Of a stretch of DNA of 64,000 bases, positions 19,752-32,278 are shown piece after piece; the first letter of the stretch is position 1, and every line of letters starts with the position of its first letter. Below the pieces are notes generated by a model. That model was not told where the DNA came from and did no database searches. It saw nothing but the letters and a program-made list of their open reading frames with translations. The DNA lies in assembly GCA_951812665.1 (NCBI GenBank), contig CATOST010000018.1:186001-250000 (forward strand), in the 5' to 3' direction. Position numbers and translations under genes: made by a program. Source of the DNA: an uncultured Acidobacteriota bacterium (GTDB taxonomy: Bacteria > Acidobacteriota > UBA6911 > RPQK01 > JAJDTT01).

Positions 19752-21086
19752 TCTTCTCCCGGTGCGGGGTAACGTGTTCCGACGGCCTGCTCCATTTCCG
19801 CCAGGGCCTGCATATAGTCGGCCTGATGGCGAGCCTGGAGCACTCGCGTTTCCAACAGGGACCGTTCGCTGTCCAACAGCTCCAGGGCTCCCAACAGCCC
19901 GTTCCGGTATCCGGACTCGGCGGAGCGGAGCGCCTCCCGGGTCTGGGGAATCAGGACCCGTTCAAACAGGTCCATCTGTCTCCAAAGGGTCTGAATGCGA
20001 ACCGACAAGTCCCGGATGGAGAGTTGGATCCGGTTTCGCAGATCTCGATAGGTGCTGCGTTCGGCGATCAGGTTTTCCGCTGCCTCCATCACTTCCGCGC
20101 GGTATTTGTCTCTTTGGAGGGGAATGTTGATGCTCACCGAGAGGTTGTAGGCGTTCTTGCCGCCACCGGGACGCGGGTCCGGAAGCAGGTCCTGCGGCGG
20201 AAGGCCGCCCACGTTGACGGTTCCCGCACTCAATGTGACATCCGGCCAGAAACTCTTCTTGGCCAGCTCCACGCCCTGCTCCGATGCTTCGATCCGAACC
20301 ATGGCTCCCTTGAGTTCCTGCCGGTGACGCACTCCCAGCTTGTAAAGCTCATCCAGGTTGGTCCCGACCTTCGTTGGGGCGGGAACCAGGAGTCGGGGGA
20401 CGGGTTTCTCCGGCGGTTGATCCAGCAGGCTGTTCAGCCGTGCCGAAGCCGATTGGCGTTGTTGCCGCAGGAGTTCCAGCCGGCTCATGGTCCGGCTGAT
20501 CTCGGTCTGGATCCGGATCACTCCCTGCTGGTGTCCCTTGCCCGAAGCGTAACGAGCCTGGGCCAGCTCCTCGTAGTGATCCAGCAGTGATTGTTCTTCG
20601 CTCACGATATCCAGGGCCCGGTCCAGATAGGCTACGTCGTAAAAGGCTCGTTTCACGCCGGCGGCGACTTCCCTTTCCCGGGCGCGGTAAAGCCGGTATC
20701 GGGCCAGCGCCCGTTTGACGGCAATCTTGCCCTTCAGGTCCAGCTTCCCGAACCAAGGAAACCGTTGACTGAGTGTGAGCGTGCTCAGTTGAGGACCCTC
20801 GCGGGTCTCCACACTGCGAAGGAAACGCCCGAAGGTCAGGGTGGGGTCGGGCAGAGCAGTCTGTTGCGGCACCTTCTGAAGAGCCGCGCGGTAACGGGCA
20901 TACGCCGTCTGGATGGACGGGTTGGAGTCGAGGGCCATGCGAATGTATTCACCGAGCAGCGGGTCCGGGATATGGAAGCCTCTCTCCGGATCCGGCTGGG
21001 CCCCATAGATTGCCGGCCGCTCCGAGACGAGAAGGCCGAGTGCCAGCAATACGGCCGTCAGGATTGGGGGTGTCGATCTCTTCATC
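19748..21086 (-). CDS. TolC-family outer-membrane efflux protein
   Basis: TolC repeat architecture; 4-bp overlap with adaptor; start at MKRSTPPI. Confidence 0.82.
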
Positions 21087-21328
21087 GTCTCTTGTCCGGC
21101 GCAGTTGTTTCCGCCGTTTCCGCCGTCTCCGCACGCAATTCCGGGTCCAACCAAAACTCCTGCCCCGGATTCGGGTGCTAAGTCCTTCCAAAACAGATAT
21201 TTGATGCTTGTCGTCCAAAGAAGGTCCGGGAATCGGCAGACCCGCAGCGTGAGCTATATGAATCATCGAGTGTGGGAAATAGATCATCTGTCTCATATGG
21301 CACACTTGTTGAGTACAATGAGTAGAAG

Positions 21329-22717
21329 ATGACTTCCGAACGGATCCTGTTGGTCGACGACGACCGGAATTTCCTGCGGGTTCTGGGCTACCAGGTCCAG
21401 GAGTTCGGGTACGATACCTGCTGTGTCTCTTCGGGGATCCGAGCCTTGGAGCGAGTCCAAGAGTCCGACGTGGACCTGGTGGTCACCGACCTGCGCATGC
21501 CGGGGATGGACGGCCTCCAGTTGCTGGAACGGATCCGCCGGCTGGACCCCGACCTGCCAGTGATCGTCCTGACCGCGCACGGTTCCATCGAGGGGGCCGT
21601 CGACGCCGTCAAGGGCGGGGCCTCCGATTTTCTGACCAAGCCCTTCGAACGGGAGGAGATCCACCAGTCCATCCGGAAAGCCCTGCAGATGACGCAGTTG
21701 ATTCGTGAGAACCGGAGACTCTCCCGGGAGGTGGAGCGCAGGTTCGAGTTCGAGGGGATCGTGGGATCATCCAAGGAGTTCCGGGAAGTCCTGGAGATGG
21801 CGCGCCAATTGGCGGCGGTGGGGACGACGGTCCTGATTCAGGGAGAGACGGGAACCGGGAAGGAACTCCTGGCGCGGGCCCTCCATTTCAACGGTCCGCG
21901 CCGGGATCGTCCCTTCGTGGTGGTCAACTGCGGCGCCATTCCACGGGACCTGATGGAGTCCGAACTCTTCGGTCACCGGAAGGGCGCCTTCACCGGAGCC
22001 GTCGCCGACAGGCGTGGAAAGTTCGCGGCGGCGGACACCGGGACTCTGTTCCTGGATGAGGTGGCGGAGCTTCCGCTGGACATGCAGGTGAAACTGCTCC
22101 GGGTATTGCAGCATAAGGAGATGGATGTGGTCGGAGATCCCGAGCCCTCTCCGGTGGACGTCCGGATCCTGGCGGCCACGAATCAGGATCTGGTCCGGAC
22201 CATGGCCGAGGGCCGATTCCGGCAAGACCTTTTCTATCGGCTCTCGGTCGCGCCCTTGAAGATCCCCCCCTTGCGGGAGCGCCGGGAAGACGTCCCGCTT
22301 CTGATCCACCATTTCCAGAGTGAGTCGTCCCGGAAACTGGGAAAGGAGGTGCGGTTCGGGGAAGACGCGGTTTCGCTTCTGCAGTCGTACCGTTGGCCCG
22401 GCAATGTCCGGGAGTTGGAAAACGTCGTCGAGCGGCTGGTGCTCTTCAACCGGACCGGAAGCGTCGAGCGCGAGGACCTGCCCATCGAAATCCGGCGCCC
22501 TCCCGGGGATTCCGGCGGCCGGATGTTCCGGCTCCCCGAGAAAGGCTTTTCTCTGCAAGAGCTGGAGCGCGACATTCTGCTGGCGGCGCTGGAGCGGAAC
22601 CGGTGGAATCAGGTTCGTACGGCGCGGTACCTGGGGATCACCAGAAACACTCTGATCTACCGGATGCGGAAGTTCGGACTCAGGCGAATCAGGGGGGAGG
22701 GCCGCCCTCCGTTATGA
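21329..22717 (+). CDS. Sigma-54-dependent response regulator (NtrC/ZraR type)
   Basis: REC domain, [30 protein letters not shown], Fis-type HTH. Confidence 0.93.
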   Translation: MTSERILLVDDDRNFLRVLGYQVQEFGYDTCCVSSGIRALERVQESDVDLVVTDLRMPGMDGLQLLERIRRLDPDLPVIVLTAHGSIEGAVDAVKGGASDFLTKPFEREEIHQSIRKALQMTQLIRENRRLSREVERRFEFEGIVGSSKEFREVLEMARQLAAVGTTVLIQGETGTGKELLARALHFNGPRRDRPFVVVNCGAIPRDLMESELFGHRKGAFTGAVADRRGKFAAADTGTLFLDEVAELPLDMQVKLLRVLQHKEMDVVGDPEPSPVDVRILAATNQDLVRTMAEGRFRQDLFYRLSVAPLKIPPLRERREDVPLLIHHFQSESSRKLGKEVRFGEDAVSLLQSYRWPGNVRELENVVERLVLFNRTGSVEREDLPIEIRRPPGDSGGRMFRLPEKGFSLQELERDILLAALERNRWNQVRTARYLGITRNTLIYRMRKFGLRRIRGEGRPPL

Positions 22718-23802
22718 TGGGGCAACGCGCCAACTGGTTCGGACCGGTCTCGATTCTGGCGGGTGTGCTGGTCATCTCCGCTTTCCACTACACCACCAGC
22801 ACGGAGTTCCGGTATCTGCACGAGATCTACCAGCGCGTCTACTACGTTCCCATCCTGCTGGCCGCCTTCTGGTATGGACCCGCCGGCGGCGTCTCGACGG
22901 CCCTGCTGACGAGTGGACTCTACCTCTACCACATCCAGCGGGACTGGTCCCATTTCCCCATGTACACGTTCAACCAGTATGCGGAGATCTTCCTCTACCA
23001 CGCCATCGGGCTCCTGGTGGGAATCCTCTCCAGCCGCGAAAGACGGCAGCGAAGAGACCTGGAGCGAACTTCCAGGCGTCTGTCGGAGGCGTATGAATCG
23101 CTGCAGAAGACCTTCGAGCATCTGAGGCAGGCGGATCGTCTCGCCTCCATGGGACAACTCAGTGCCGGCATCGCCCATGAGATCCGCAACCCACTGGGCA
23201 CCATCAAGGGCTCCATCGAGATCTTGTCGGGCGAGTTCCCCTCCGATCATCCCAAGCGGGAATTCCTCAGGATCGTCCACCAGGAGATCGGACGGCTCAA
23301 TGCCATCGTGGAGGACTTTCTCAGGTTCGGAAGGCCGCCCCAACCGTCGATTCAGGCGACTCCCATCGGGGAGCTTCTCGATTCGACGGTCACGTTGCTG
23401 CAGAAGCCGGCGCGGGACGCCCGGGTCCGAATCCGTATCCTGGACGATCCTCAGATTCCGCCGGTTCCCATGGACCCCGACCAGATCCGGCAGGTCATGC
23501 TGAACGTCATGCTCAACGGCCTCGAAGCCATGCCCGATGGGGGACGGTTGGAAGTCCGAGTCTTCAGGGCGCCGGCGAACCGGCGCGCCGCTGTCGAAAT
23601 TTCGGACAACGGCGCCGGTCCGGAAGGGGTGGATCTGGAGCGCATCTTCGACCCCTTCTATACCACCAAGGCCGAGGGGACCGGCTTGGGCCTGTCCATC
23701 TGCTTTCAACTGGTGAAGAATCATGGCGGCGCCATTTCGGCCCGGGCCAACGCGGATCGCGGGCTCACCTTCAGAATCGAGTTGCCCTTGGAGGAATCAT
23801 GA
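22714..23802 (+). CDS. Sensor histidine kinase
   Basis: [23 protein letters not shown]-box, [21 protein letters not shown] overlap with regulator. Confidence 0.9.
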   Translation: MMGQRANWFGPVSILAGVLVISAFHYTTSTEFRYLHEIYQRVYYVPILLAAFWYGPAGGVSTALLTSGLYLYHIQRDWSHFPMYTFNQYAEIFLYHAIGLLVGILSSRERRQRRDLERTSRRLSEAYESLQKTFEHLRQADRLASMGQLSAGIAHEIRNPLGTIKGSIEILSGEFPSDHPKREFLRIVHQEIGRLNAIVEDFLRFGRPPQPSIQATPIGELLDSTVTLLQKPARDARVRIRILDDPQIPPVPMDPDQIRQVMLNVMLNGLEAMPDGGRLEVRVFRAPANRRAAVEISDNGAGPEGVDLERIFDPFYTTKAEGTGLGLSICFQLVKNHGGAISARANADRGLTFRIELPLEES

Positions 23803-26120
23803 GACCCTCGTCCGAGCAGCGTGAAATCGATCCGGTTTGCGGGATGACGGTGACTCCCGGACCCGACACCGCCACCGTCGCCCACCGGGGAACCAGGTAC
23901 TACTTTTGCTGCTCACACTGCGCCGATTTGTTCCGCTCCGATCCGGACCTCGCCCTTGGGCACCAGGGAGGAGACCCTCCCGAGAATCAGGTTCAGGAAC
24001 ACGGGGACACCTTCACTTACATCTGCCCCATGTGTCCCGGCGTCGAGTCGCCGACACCTGGGTCGTGTCCCATTTGCGGCATGGCTTTGCAGCCGTCCGA
24101 CGCGGCGGCAGGAGACGACGACGGAGAATTGCGGGAAATGACCCGGCGTTTCCGCTGGAGTCTCGGTTTCACCGTTCCCCTTTTTCTGCTGTCCATGTCG
24201 GACATGGCGCCGGGACATCCGATCTCCGGGTTCTTGACTCCGACGCTCCGCCAGTGGATCGAGCTGCTGCTGGCCACACCCGTGGTGGTCTGGGGAGGGC
24301 TCCCCTTTTTGCAGAGAGCCTGGGCCTCCATTCTGAACCGCAGCCTGAACATGTTCACGCTGATCGCCCTGGGAACGGGTGCAGCCTACGTCTACAGCCT
24401 GGCGGCCGTCGGGTTTCCAAAATCTTTCCCGGATGTCTATCGGGACAGCCTCGGTCAGGTGGGCGTCTATTTCGAAGCCGCCGCCGTCATCACGACCCTG
24501 GTGCTTCTGGGGCAGGTCCTTGAACTCAGGGCCCGGGCGCGCACCGGCGACGCCATCCGATCCCTGCTGGAACTGTCTCCGCCCACGGCCCGGAAGATCT
24601 TCGGGGGGGGCGAAGAAGAGGTGCCCTTGGGGGACGTGCAGCCGGGCGATCGGCTGCGGGTGCGCCCGGGAGACAAGGTTCCGGTGGACGGCCGGGTGCT
24701 GGAGGGGCAGAGCAGCGTCGACGAGTCCATGATCAGCGGCGAGTCCATCCCGGTCATGAAACACCCGGGAGACCCCGTGACGGGCGGGACGTTGAACGGT
24801 TCCGGTACGGTCGTCATGGAGGCGCTTCGAGTCGGAAGCGAGACCCTGCTGGCTCATATCGTCCGGTTGGTGACGGACGCCCAACGCTCCCGGGCGCCAG
24901 TCCACCGCCTGGCCGACCGGGTGGCGGCGTGGTTCGTGCCCGCGGTCATCTTGGTGGCAGTGGCGGCGGCGGTGACGTGGGGACTGTTGGGGCCGGAACC
25001 GAGGTGGGCCAACGCGCTCGTCACGGCGGCGGCGGTCTTGTTGATCGCGTGTCCCTGCGCCCTCGGTCTGGCCACTCCCATGTCCATCATGGTGGGGGTG
25101 GGAATGGGGGCTCGATCGGGGGTGCTGATTCGCGACGCCGAGTCCCTGGAAGTCCTGGAGCGCGTGGACACTCTGATGGTCGACAAGACGGGCACTCTCA
25201 CCGAGGGGAAGCCCCGGCTTCAGGCCGTGCTTCCGGCCGCCGGGTGGAAGCGTGAGGAGATCCTGAGACTCGCCGCCGGCGTCGAGCAGGGGAGTGAGCA
25301 TCCTCTGGCCGGGGCGGTGGTTGATGGAGCGCAGCGGGAGGGACTGGAGCTGCCTTCCGTGAAACGCTTCGATTCCGTGGCCGGACAGGGCGTCCGGGGA
25401 AAAGTAGAGGACCGGGAGGTGGCAGTGGGCAACCGGCGTTTCCTGGCGGGCCTTTCCATCCGTGAGGGAGATCTGGATCGGCAGGCGGAGAAACTGCGCC
25501 GGGGCGGACTGACGGCCTTCTATGTGGCCGTCGAAGGCCGGACCTGCGGCGTCTTGGGTCTGGGAGACCCGGTCAAGGCGTCCGCCCGGGAGACTCTGGC
25601 ACAGTTGAGGCTCCAAGACCTCAGGATCGTCATGCTCACCGGAGACGGCCGGACCACGGCCGACGCGGTGGCGAGTGAACTGGGGATCGAACAGGTCCGG
25701 TCGGAGATGTCGCCCGGCGAGAAGGCGAGTCTGGTCCAGCGGGACCAGGAGAAGGGCAGGATCGTCGCCATGGCCGGAGACGGTGTCAACGACGCTCCGG
25801 CCCTGGCGGTGGCCCGAGTCGGCATCGCCATGGGCACTGGATCCGACATCGCCCTCAAGAGTGCCGGCGTGACCCTGTTGCAAGGAGATCTGAGAGGCAT
25901 ACTGCGCGCGCTCCGATTGAGCCGGGCGACGCTGCGAAACATTCGTCAAAATCTATTTTTAGCCTTTCTTTACAACATGCTGGGTGTGCCGGTAGCGGCC
26001 GGGGTCCTGTATCCCCTGTGGGGAATCACACTGAACCCCATGCTGGCCGCCGCGGCCATGGCTCTCAGTTCTCTCTCGGTGATCGCCAACGCCTTGAGAT
26101 TGCAGCGGGTCCGGATCTGA
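23799..26120 (+). CDS. Heavy-metal (copper) translocating P-type ATPase with N-terminal YHS and metal-binding domains
   Basis: [53 protein letters not shown]. Confidence 0.93.
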   Translation: MRPSSEQREIDPVCGMTVTPGPDTATVAHRGTRYYFCCSHCADLFRSDPDLALGHQGGDPPENQVQEHGDTFTYICPMCPGVESPTPGSCPICGMALQPSDAAAGDDDGELREMTRRFRWSLGFTVPLFLLSMSDMAPGHPISGFLTPTLRQWIELLLATPVVVWGGLPFLQRAWASILNRSLNMFTLIALGTGAAYVYSLAAVGFPKSFPDVYRDSLGQVGVYFEAAAVITTLVLLGQVLELRARARTGDAIRSLLELSPPTARKIFGGGEEEVPLGDVQPGDRLRVRPGDKVPVDGRVLEGQSSVDESMISGESIPVMKHPGDPVTGGTLNGSGTVVMEALRVGSETLLAHIVRLVTDAQRSRAPVHRLADRVAAWFVPAVILVAVAAAVTWGLLGPEPRWANALVTAAAVLLIACPCALGLATPMSIMVGVGMGARSGVLIRDAESLEVLERVDTLMVDKTGTLTEGKPRLQAVLPAAGWKREEILRLAAGVEQGSEHPLAGAVVDGAQREGLELPSVKRFDSVAGQGVRGKVEDREVAVGNRRFLAGLSIREGDLDRQAEKLRRGGLTAFYVAVEGRTCGVLGLGDPVKASARETLAQLRLQDLRIVMLTGDGRTTADAVASELGIEQVRSEMSPGEKASLVQRDQEKGRIVAMAGDGVNDAPALAVARVGIAMGTGSDIALKSAGVTLLQGDLRGILRALRLSRATLRNIRQNLFLAFLYNMLGVPVAAGVLYPLWGITLNPMLAAAAMALSSLSVIANALRLQRVRI

Positions 26121-26152
26121 TCGGCGCCAGGGATGGCGGCGAGTCGAGTACA

Positions 26153-26914
26153 ATGGAGCCCGTGAGAACGAGCCGTTGGTTGCTGGCGCCCCTGCTCTTC
26201 CTGCTGGGTGGTCCGTCCCAGGCCCAGGTCGAGTCGGACGCCCTGCTGGAGAGTCTGAAGCCCCAGGGTTACGTCAGCGACTACGCCGGCGTGATGGACG
26301 CCAATCTGAGGCGGTCGCTGGAGGTCCGGCTCAGGGAACTGGAGCAGAAGACGTCCGCTCAGATTGCGGTGGTCACTCTTCGGTCGCTGAAGGGAGGAGA
26401 GATCCGGGACTTTGCCAACCGGCTCTTCGAGCGCTGGGGCGTCGGACGGAAAGACAAGGACAACGGCGTTCTGATTCTCACCTCGTTGGAGGATCGCAAG
26501 ATCTGGATCGAAGTCGGTTACGGCCTGAAAGAACTCCTTCCCGATGCGTTGGTGGGACGCATTATGGACCAGGCGGTGTTGCCGGATTTTCGCCACGGGC
26601 GCCATGGGGGAGGAATGGCCCGGGGCGCGCTCACGATTGCCGGGGTGATTGCCCGGGACTCGGGAGTCACTCTCAGCGGGGCTCCCGCCCCGTCGGGAGC
26701 TCGAAAAAGCCGCCGTCCGGGCGCCGGCAACCTGCTCTACCTCCTTTTTCTGCTGTTCCTGTTCCTGCGGCGTCCCCTGTTGGGGTTGTTTCTGCCACTC
26801 GGAATGGGCGCCGGGTTCCCGCGGGGCGGCTATGGCGGCGGGTTCTCCGGCGGGGGCTTCGGCGGCTTCGGCGGCGGGCTCTCCGGCGGTGGCGGCGCGG
26901 GCAGGAGTTGGTGA
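26153..26914 (+). CDS. TPM domain-containing protein with Gly-rich C-terminus
   Basis: YVSDYAGVMDANLRRSLEVRLRELEQKTSAQIAVVTL; GGGFSGGGFGGFGGG tail. Confidence 0.85.
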   Translation: MEPVRTSRWLLAPLLFLLGGPSQAQVESDALLESLKPQGYVSDYAGVMDANLRRSLEVRLRELEQKTSAQIAVVTLRSLKGGEIRDFANRLFERWGVGRKDKDNGVLILTSLEDRKIWIEVGYGLKELLPDALVGRIMDQAVLPDFRHGRHGGGMARGALTIAGVIARDSGVTLSGAPAPSGARKSRRPGAGNLLYLLFLLFLFLRRPLLGLFLPLGMGAGFPRGGYGGGFSGGGFGGFGGGLSGGGGAGRSW

Positions 26915-26942
26915 GCGTTCGTCTTGGATCGGATTTGAAGAC

Positions 26943-27683
26943 ATGAAACCGGAACAATTGGTCGAGAAGCTGCGTAAAGTCCAACCCTTGAGTCTCAGGT
27001 CGGTCATTCTGTACGGGTCGGCCGTCACCGGCGACTTCGTGAAGAAGCGCTCGGACTACAACGTGCTCGTCATCGCGGAGCATCTGGGAGTGAAGGAGTT
27101 GCGGGCCCTCACCGGTGTGGCCCGGCGATGGGTCAAGGCGGGCAATCCGCCTCCGCTGCTCTTCACGCTGGAGCGATTGAAGCAGTCTACAGACGTCTTT
27201 CCCATCGAGATCCTGGACATGAAGGCGGCGAACCGGGTTCTTTACGGGGAGGATGTGCTGAGCCGGATTCCGGTCAGTGAAGACAACCTGAGCCACCAAG
27301 TGGAGTCGGAGCTCAAGGGAAAGCTGATCCAACTCCGGGAAGCCTACCTGATCACGGGCGGCAAGCCCCGGGACGTGGTGGAGGTCCTAGTCCGTTCCGT
27401 CGCGTCGTTCCTGGTTCTCTTTCGGGCGGCCCTTCGCATCTACCAGGTTGATGCACCGGCCCGGAAACTGGACGCTCTGGCGGCTCTGGCGCGGCAGATT
27501 CCATTGGATGCCAAGCCGTTCGAGACCGCCGAAGCCCTCAAGGAAGGGCGGATCAAGGTTAGAAGGGTCAATGCGGACGCCCTCTTCGGGGACTTCCTGA
27601 AGACCATTGAGACCGTGGTGGACGCCTTCGACAGCTACGTTCACGGGCGGGAGCGAGCTGAGGAACAGGAGTTGTCGTCTTGA
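26943..27683 (+). CDS. Nucleotidyltransferase-domain protein
   Basis: [25 protein letters not shown] motif. Confidence 0.7.
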   Translation: MKPEQLVEKLRKVQPLSLRSVILYGSAVTGDFVKKRSDYNVLVIAEHLGVKELRALTGVARRWVKAGNPPPLLFTLERLKQSTDVFPIEILDMKAANRVLYGEDVLSRIPVSEDNLSHQVESELKGKLIQLREAYLITGGKPRDVVEVLVRSVASFLVLFRAALRIYQVDAPARKLDALAALARQIPLDAKPFETAEALKEGRIKVRRVNADALFGDFLKTIETVVDAFDSYVHGRERAEEQELSS

Positions 27684-28037
27684 AGAAGGTATTGATCGTC
27701 TTGGGAGGGTTGCTGGTTCTGTTCCTCATCATCGGCATGAGTCTGACCGGCTCCTACAATCGGCTGGTCACGCTGATCGAGGGGGTGGAGAGCGCTTGGG
27801 CCCAGGTGGAGACGGTATTGCTGCGGCGCTACGATCTGATCCCCAACCTGGTGAACACGGTGAAGGGGGTTTGCGACCCAGGAACGGGAGGTTTTTACTG
27901 AGGTCACCCGCTTGCGCAGCCGGTGGGGAGCGGCCCGGACCACCGCCGGCAAGGACCAGATCGCTGGACAGATGGAAGGGATGCTGTCCCGCTTGCTTCT
28001 GGTTGCCGAGCCTACCCGGATCTCAAGTCCAATTAGA
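27680..28037 (+). pseudogene. lemA: LemA family protein, copy 1: N-terminal part, frameshifted and truncated
   Basis: [10 protein letters not shown]...[28 protein letters not shown]; an extra G in a G-run shifts frame, then [43 protein letters not shown] in frame +1; homology ends at CCAATTAGA. Confidence 0.85.
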
Positions 28038-28060
28038 CTGAAGTTCCAGGAGCCACTCTA

Positions 28061-28730
28061 GTACTCATTAACACTTAAAGTGTGGGATACAGGTTCTTCA
28101 GATTGATCCGTGCGTCCTCCGTCTTGAATTGCCAGTTGATCTCGGTTTGCCGTTGATTCCGATCCACGACCCAGGCCTCGATCTCACGTTGCATCCGGGC
28201 CAGGCTTGGAATGCGGCGGTCGAGGCATTGCCCGCACAGCGTGCTCAGTTCGATTTCCGCAATGTTGAGCCAACTGCCGTGATTCGGCGTGTAGTGGATT
28301 TCGAGACGCTCCGCCAACTGGCGGGCGTGTTCAGGTTGTCCATGACCAGGACGACCCGCTCGGCCTCTGGATATCGCCTCTCCAGCAGGCCCTCGATCCA
28401 CCGGGCCCAGTCCTGGCGCGTGCGCCGTTCGCACGCCTTCACATGGCTTCGCCCGGTCAATGGTTCCACTTCCAGGAAGATCTGCGCGACCCCGTTGCGC
28501 ACGTACTCATGCTCGACCCGCTGCGGCCGGCCGGGCGCGACCGGCAACGGCTCCCGCACTTCTCCGATCAACTGCTTGTTGGTCTCGTCCATGCAGATCA
28601 CCGGACGACGGGGGTCGTACGGACGGGCATAGACTTCCAAAACGTCCTCCATGCAGGCTACGAATGCGGCACTGCCCCGGGGCGGGATCCGCCAGTACTT
28701 CTTCCGATGAGGCTGCAATTGGTTTTTTTA
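28061..28730 (-). pseudogene. IS630-family transposase, C-terminal half
   Basis: QPHRKKYWRIPP...YDPRRPVICMDETNKQLIGE, HYTPNHGSWLNIAEIELS; internal frameshift; left IS630 end after a TA dinucleotide. Confidence 0.85.
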
Positions 28731-28835
28731 GTCGGAACTTCACTGGAGATATTCGCCTAACCCTTTCTAAACCGAAGTTCCAGACTCAGAGACAAGATAA
28801 CTCCCTGATTATAAAGGGATAACCGACGAATCGGA

Positions 28836-30043
28836 CTAGTTGTCCACTGGGAACACCTTGACCAACTCCAGCGCCCGGTGCTGCAGCGGTGTCGGTTCCG
28901 TCAGTCGTTGCAACTTTGGACCGTCCGGGTCCGAGGCCGTTCGGCATTGGTGACGGGCACGTGTCCCCATCTCAGCCATCAGTGTCTTGAAGCTCTGGAT
29001 CGGCAGTCCGTCCTCGGTTTCCCGCTTCGCCTTCTTGCGTTTTGCCGATGCCGACGGCTGGGCTTTCAGCACCGGGTCCCGTCGAGCGCGATGCGCGTCC
29101 AGGTCCTCGTCATCAAACAGCAACGGGGCCAGGGCTCGGCGCAGATGCCACTCGACGTAGTAGGACAGCAGGCACAGGAACAGGTGTGATCGCACCCGGG
29201 TCTCCGCCCGGTGGCGGATGGGACGGATCTGCAAGTTCACGGTCTTCAAAGAGCGGAACGCCCGCTCCACGTTCCCCAGGTTCTTGTAGCTGCGCACCAC
29301 GTCGGCCGTCGACAGCCGCTTTTGGGGCTCACTGGTGCGCAGGATGTAGAATCCGTCCAGTTGCGGCTCGCGGACGATAGCCTCAGTGCGCCGAGCGTAC
29401 TCGAAACGCCCGTCCTCGATCCCCATTTCGAAGTGCTTGGCCACCTTGTACCGGTTCTTGACCCGACCCACCTTCTCGGCAATCTGGGGCGCCAACAAGG
29501 GCGTCTTGGTGCGCCGGGCCACCTCCCGGGCGATCTTGGCCAACTTTTCCTCCGTCGCCGCCAACAGGCGCTCCCGTTTGCGGCGCCGATACTCCCCGAG
29601 CATCGGGTTGTGACAAACGACGAGCCGTTCGCCCGGATAGGCCTCGGTCCGGATCTGGGCCAAGTGACGCTCATCAAAGAGCGAGAGTTGAACCGCTTTC
29701 GTTTCCACCAGTTCGCGGATGGCCGTATGGCGCAGGGCCGAGATCCAACCCAGTCCGGGATGGCGCTTCAGATGCTTGACCTGGGTCTCGGTCAGTAGCC
29801 CTCGGTCCCCGACCAGCACCACCCGCTTCAACCCGAACCGCTGGCGCAACGTCTCCACTTGATCCGGCACCGTGGTCGGATCCCCCGTGTTGCCGGGATA
29901 GGCCTGGACGGCCACCGGCCGTCCCGCCCGATCCGCCATCACCCCGTAGACGATGATGGGCTGGCCGCGCTTGCCGTCCCGGCTGTGGCCGAACCGGGCC
30001 AAGGAACAGGTGTGCCCTTCATAGTAGCTGCTGGACACAACGT
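28836..30043 (-). pseudogene. IS1634 element A transposase, C-terminal part
   Basis: VVSSSYYEGHTCSLARFGHSRDGKRGQPIIVYG onward; separated from its N-terminal part by the LSR unit. Confidence 0.85.
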
Positions 30044-32278
30044 GGATACAAAAGGCGCCTTGTTGTTTGACCGGCGGATTCGCCGTCCGACTCGGAAGGA
30101 GACTCTTGAAATGATCATATATCAGCGTTACTATATGACATATGAGGCGCGCCACACGGCAAGAACGCGTCGAACGGACCAACGCCGCCTACCAGCTCCG
30201 GGGCCGCCACAGCCCAGCGCAGGCAGTTCGCTTGCTGGCCCGTCGCTATGCCCTGTCCCCCGCCCAGGCACGCCGGTACGTGCGAGCGGCGCAGTCCCTG
30301 CAAGCTCCGCTGCCGGAAGTGGCGATCAAAGAGCCGATCACGGTGCGTCTCCCGCGTCCTTTGGTCGAGCAATTGCGGGCCCGGGCGCGGGCCACGGGAC
30401 GCAGCCTGGGGTCGCTCGTGGCCCAGGCCATCGCCCGCTTTCTGTCCGGCGGGACTTAGGATCGAATGCCCCGCATCCGCCTGGTTCAGGTCTTCGACCG
30501 GCTGGCGCACGAACGCCTCGCAGAAGCCTACGGGTTATTGGTTCGAGAGCAAACGTGGTCTACAAGAGGAACCCCAGATGAAAATCGCAAGACTGCCGCC
30601 CGTTCCGGGAACGGTAGCCGTGTACCTGCGAGTGTCGAGTCGGATGAGAGCGCCAGCGCGAAACCATCGCCAGTCAGCGTGAAGCGGTGCTGGAACATGC
30701 GGGCAGCCGTGGTTGGATCATTCCTGAGGAGCAGGTGTTCGCCGACGACGGTTACAGTGGCGCGACGCTGGATCGTCCCGCGCTGGAAGCCTTGCGCGAC
30801 GCGGTTGCAAGCGGCCGGGTCGAGACCGTCCTGGTCTGGGCCGTGGACCGTCTGAGCCGCAATTTCGCCCACCAGATGTTGCTCCAGGAAGAGTTTGACC
30901 GCTCGGGGGTGAAGATCGTCTTCGCCCAGGAACCCGACGATGGCACGCCCCAGGGCATGCTGCTGCGACAAATGCTGTCGGTCATCTCCGAGTATGAGCG
31001 GACCCAGATCGCGGAGCGCTCCCGGCGGGGCAAGATCCATCTCGCCCGTCAAGGTTCGCTGAACATGATCACGCGCGCCCCCTACGGATATCGTGTGATC
31101 CGCAAGACCGAGACCTCTGGCGCACGGCTCGAGATCGACGATGCCGAGGCGACCGTCGTGCGCCGGATCTATGATCTGTATGTCCGCAAGGGGTTAGCGA
31201 TGAATGCGCTTGCGCGCCGGCTCGATGCCGAAGGCTGGCGGCCGCGTCATGCCGAGCTCTGGCCGATCTCGACGGTGGCCGTGATTCTCAGAAACGAGGC
31301 CTACGTGGGAAGAGCCGCGTATCTGAAGACCACCGGCACTGGACGCCGAGCGCGTCCCAACCGCACCGGTCGGCGCCAGCTCGGTATGGTCCGGCGCTGG
31401 ACCGGGCGGACGGCGCGTCCCCGCCGGGAATGGATCGAATTGCCCGTCCCCGCCATCCTTGACGAGACGATCTTCGCGCGAGCGCAGCAGCGGCGGGCAG
31501 ACAACCGCCGCTTCTCTCCCCGCAGGACGAAGGAGGTGACCCTTCTGCAAGGACTTTGCGTGTGTGCGCACTGTGGCTACGGCATGGGAAGGAATTCCGG
31601 GAGTGGCGGTCGCGGCGGCCGACGCCTCCATTACTATCGATGCTACGGAACCGAACAATGGCGTTACGCGCAGGGCGCCGTCTGTGACAATCCTGCGGTC
31701 CGTGCCGAGGACATCGACGACGCGGTGTGGCAGGAGATGCTCACCCTCCTGCAGCACCCGGAACTCATCCAGACCGAAATCGAACGCCGGCTCGTGGCCG
31801 CCAATGACACGGCCTCGCCCCGTCGCCGAATTGAGAGCTTGCAGGGGGAGCTGTCTCGCATCCAGACTCGGTTCCGTCGCCTTCTCGATGCCTACCAGGA
31901 GGGGATCGTAACTCTTGACGAGTTGCGCCGGAGGAATGCTCCCCTGCAAACTCGGCAACGTTCGATCCGATCCGAACTTGAAACCCTGCAAACCTCGGAA
32001 CTCGATCGTGAATCCCAGTTGGCTCTGGCCACCACGATCCAGCAATTCCTCCAGCGCATGCGCCAAGCGGCGCAGTCGCTCTCCATCCTGGAACGTCAGC
32101 GTATCGTGCGTCTACTGGTTCGCGAAGTCATGATCGGGAAGGATTCGATCACGATCTGTCATTCGATCCCGCTCAACGAACTGCCGCCCACAGGTTCCGA
32201 TCCTTCTCCGGGTCAGCTTTCCAACACCAAGAGGGCATCAGGCCGCAGCGGACTTTTGTTTCCACGATATCGTAACGT
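30039..32278 (+). mobile_element. Large-serine-recombinase mobile unit (2235 bp core to core) inserted in IS1634 element A
   Basis: AACGT at both junctions (30039-30043, 32274-32278); arms CTTTTGTTTCCACG (32253-32266) and CGTGGATACAAAAG (30041-30054) form a near-palindromic attP when joined. Confidence 0.8.
30142..30459 (+). CDS. Ribbon-helix-helix-like small DNA-binding protein
   Basis: ITVRLPRPLVEQLRARARATGRSLGSLVAQAIARFL. Confidence 0.6.
   Translation: MRRATRQERVERTNAAYQLRGRHSPAQAVRLLARRYALSPAQARRYVRAAQSLQAPLPEVAIKEPITVRLPRPLVEQLRARARATGRSLGSLVAQAIARFLSGGT

Noticed and set aside
23913-25949. 678-aa minus-strand ORF opposite the P-type ATPase
   Set aside because: Antisense shadow of a well-supported gene.
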